Positions 7,145 to 7,278 of a stretch of 7,278 bases of DNA are shown here, in pieces (the first letter of the stretch is position 1; the number at the start of each line of letters is the position of its first letter). The notes beneath the pieces were generated by a model. It saw only the letters and a program-made list of their open reading frames with translations, was not told the origin of the DNA and did no database searches. Source of the stretch: Bryobacterales bacterium. Lineage in GTDB: Bacteria > Cyanobacteriota > Vampirovibrionia > Obscuribacterales > Obscuribacteraceae. A program made the position numbers and the translations under genes. The stretch spans positions 1-7,278 of the forward strand of contig CAJCHQ010000934.1 in NCBI GenBank assembly GCA_903970295.1, in the 5' to 3' direction.

Positions 7145-7240
7145 ATGAAAAGTGGTGCGCAACTTATGGCGAAACTTTTTTTTGGCTCCTGTGTATTGAG
7201 GTCAGAAGGGCACCTCGATAGACAGGAGAAACTCAAATGA
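7145..7240 (+). CDS. Possible 31-residue upstream ORF coupled to the next gene
   Basis: An ATG at 7145-7147 opens a 31-codon frame (begins MKSGAQLMAKLFFGS) whose TGA (7238-7240) overlaps the ATG of the downstream gene as ATGA. GGAG at 7130-7133 is 11 nt upstream, with AGAG nearer. A short hydrophobic stretch is followed by a charged tail. It could be a leader peptide that couples translation to the next gene, or an accidental frame; I do not recognise it. Confidence 0.25.
   Translation: MKSGAQLMAKLFFGSCVLRSEGHLDRQEKLK
7224..7228 (+). promoter_or_regulatory. Ribosome binding site of the plus-strand gene
   Basis: AGGAG lies 8 bases before the ATG at 7237-7239, a good Shine-Dalgarno match and spacing that supports the start of the truncated gene. 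Confidence 0.75.
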
Positions 7241-7278
7241 AATCAGTCAGCGGGATTGGCATTGCGGTATTCGGCTTG
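7237..7278 (+). CDS. Start of a divergent gene, probable exported or membrane protein (truncated)
   Basis: Only the first 14 codons are in the window: MKSVSGIGIAVFGL. A lysine followed by a Gly/Ile/Val/Ala-rich run is what the start of a signal peptide or N-terminal membrane segment looks like. A strong AGGAG precedes the ATG at good spacing. It is transcribed away from the exporter/LuxE/LuxC operon and may share its control region. Function cannot be assigned from so few residues. Confidence 0.6.
   Translation, partial: MKSVSGIGIAVFGL

Larger units (their letters stand above)
6926..7236. promoter_or_regulatory. Divergent intergenic region, likely bidirectional control region
   Basis: These 311 bases separate the minus-strand operon from a plus-strand gene, so promoters for both should lie here. 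No textbook sigma-70 promoter stands out. For the operon, a weak candidate on the minus strand is TTGAAG (6989-6984) and TATCCT (6968-6963) with 15 bp between. For the plus strand, TATTAT (7028-7033) and TATAAA (6996-7001) are -10-like but lack convincing -35 boxes. A 6-bp direct repeat TGGCAG occurs at 6959-6964 and 6971-6976. The right part holds only very short plus-strand frames. I see no tRNA, no intrinsic terminator and no recognisable riboswitch. Confidence 0.5.

Noticed and set aside
7145..7195. T8 tract (7176-7183) as an intrinsic terminator
   Set aside because: No GC-rich hairpin lies directly upstream on the plus strand, and on the minus strand the tract is A-rich.
7030..7236. 68-codon minus-strand frame in the intergenic region
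   Set aside because: It begins at TTG, has no ribosome site, and resembles no known protein; it overlaps the leader of the plus-strand gene.
1..7278. CRISPR array, insertion sequence, tRNA or rRNA
   Set aside because: No regularly spaced repeats, transposase motifs, terminal inverted repeats, or RNA gene signatures were seen on either strand.

Overview
The window is a bacterial chromosome-type segment of roughly even base composition. It is dominated by one tightly packed operon on the minus strand, read from about 6925 down past base 1. Genes overlap by 4 bp (ATGA) at two junctions, by about 92 bp at one, and are 1 bp apart at another, so translational coupling is likely. Shine-Dalgarno sites are clear before most genes. 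The source cannot be fixed from sequence alone; the gene content does not look like a classical luminous Vibrio or Photobacterium lux operon. A mid-GC environmental lineage (for example Obscuribacterales-like) is only a guess.

In order of transcription the operon encodes: a 12-TM major facilitator exporter (6925-5660); a GNAT-type acetyltransferase with signs of an internal duplication (5658-4432); a LuxE-family acyl-protein synthetase (4523-3345); an 853-residue protein joining a LuxC acyl reductase to a complete adenylate-forming (PaaK/LuxE-like) domain (3348-787); and a stand-alone adenylate-forming protein, cut by the window edge, that is a clear paralogue of that fused domain (790 to <1). 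No luxA, luxB or luxD is present.

Upstream lies a divergent intergenic region of about 311 bp (6926-7236), followed by the first 14 codons of a plus-strand gene whose N-terminus looks like a signal peptide or membrane anchor. The intergenic region holds a 10-bp palindrome just upstream of the exporter start, a small hairpin, and several very short plus-strand reading frames, two of whose stop codons overlap the next ATG.

Working model (inference): the three adenylating modules activate one or more carboxylic acids, the LuxC part reduces a bound acyl group to an aldehyde, the GNAT protein modifies an amine on the product or a precursor, and the MFS protein exports the result. This would be a lux-derived, non-luminous aldehyde or lipid metabolite pathway rather than bioluminescence.
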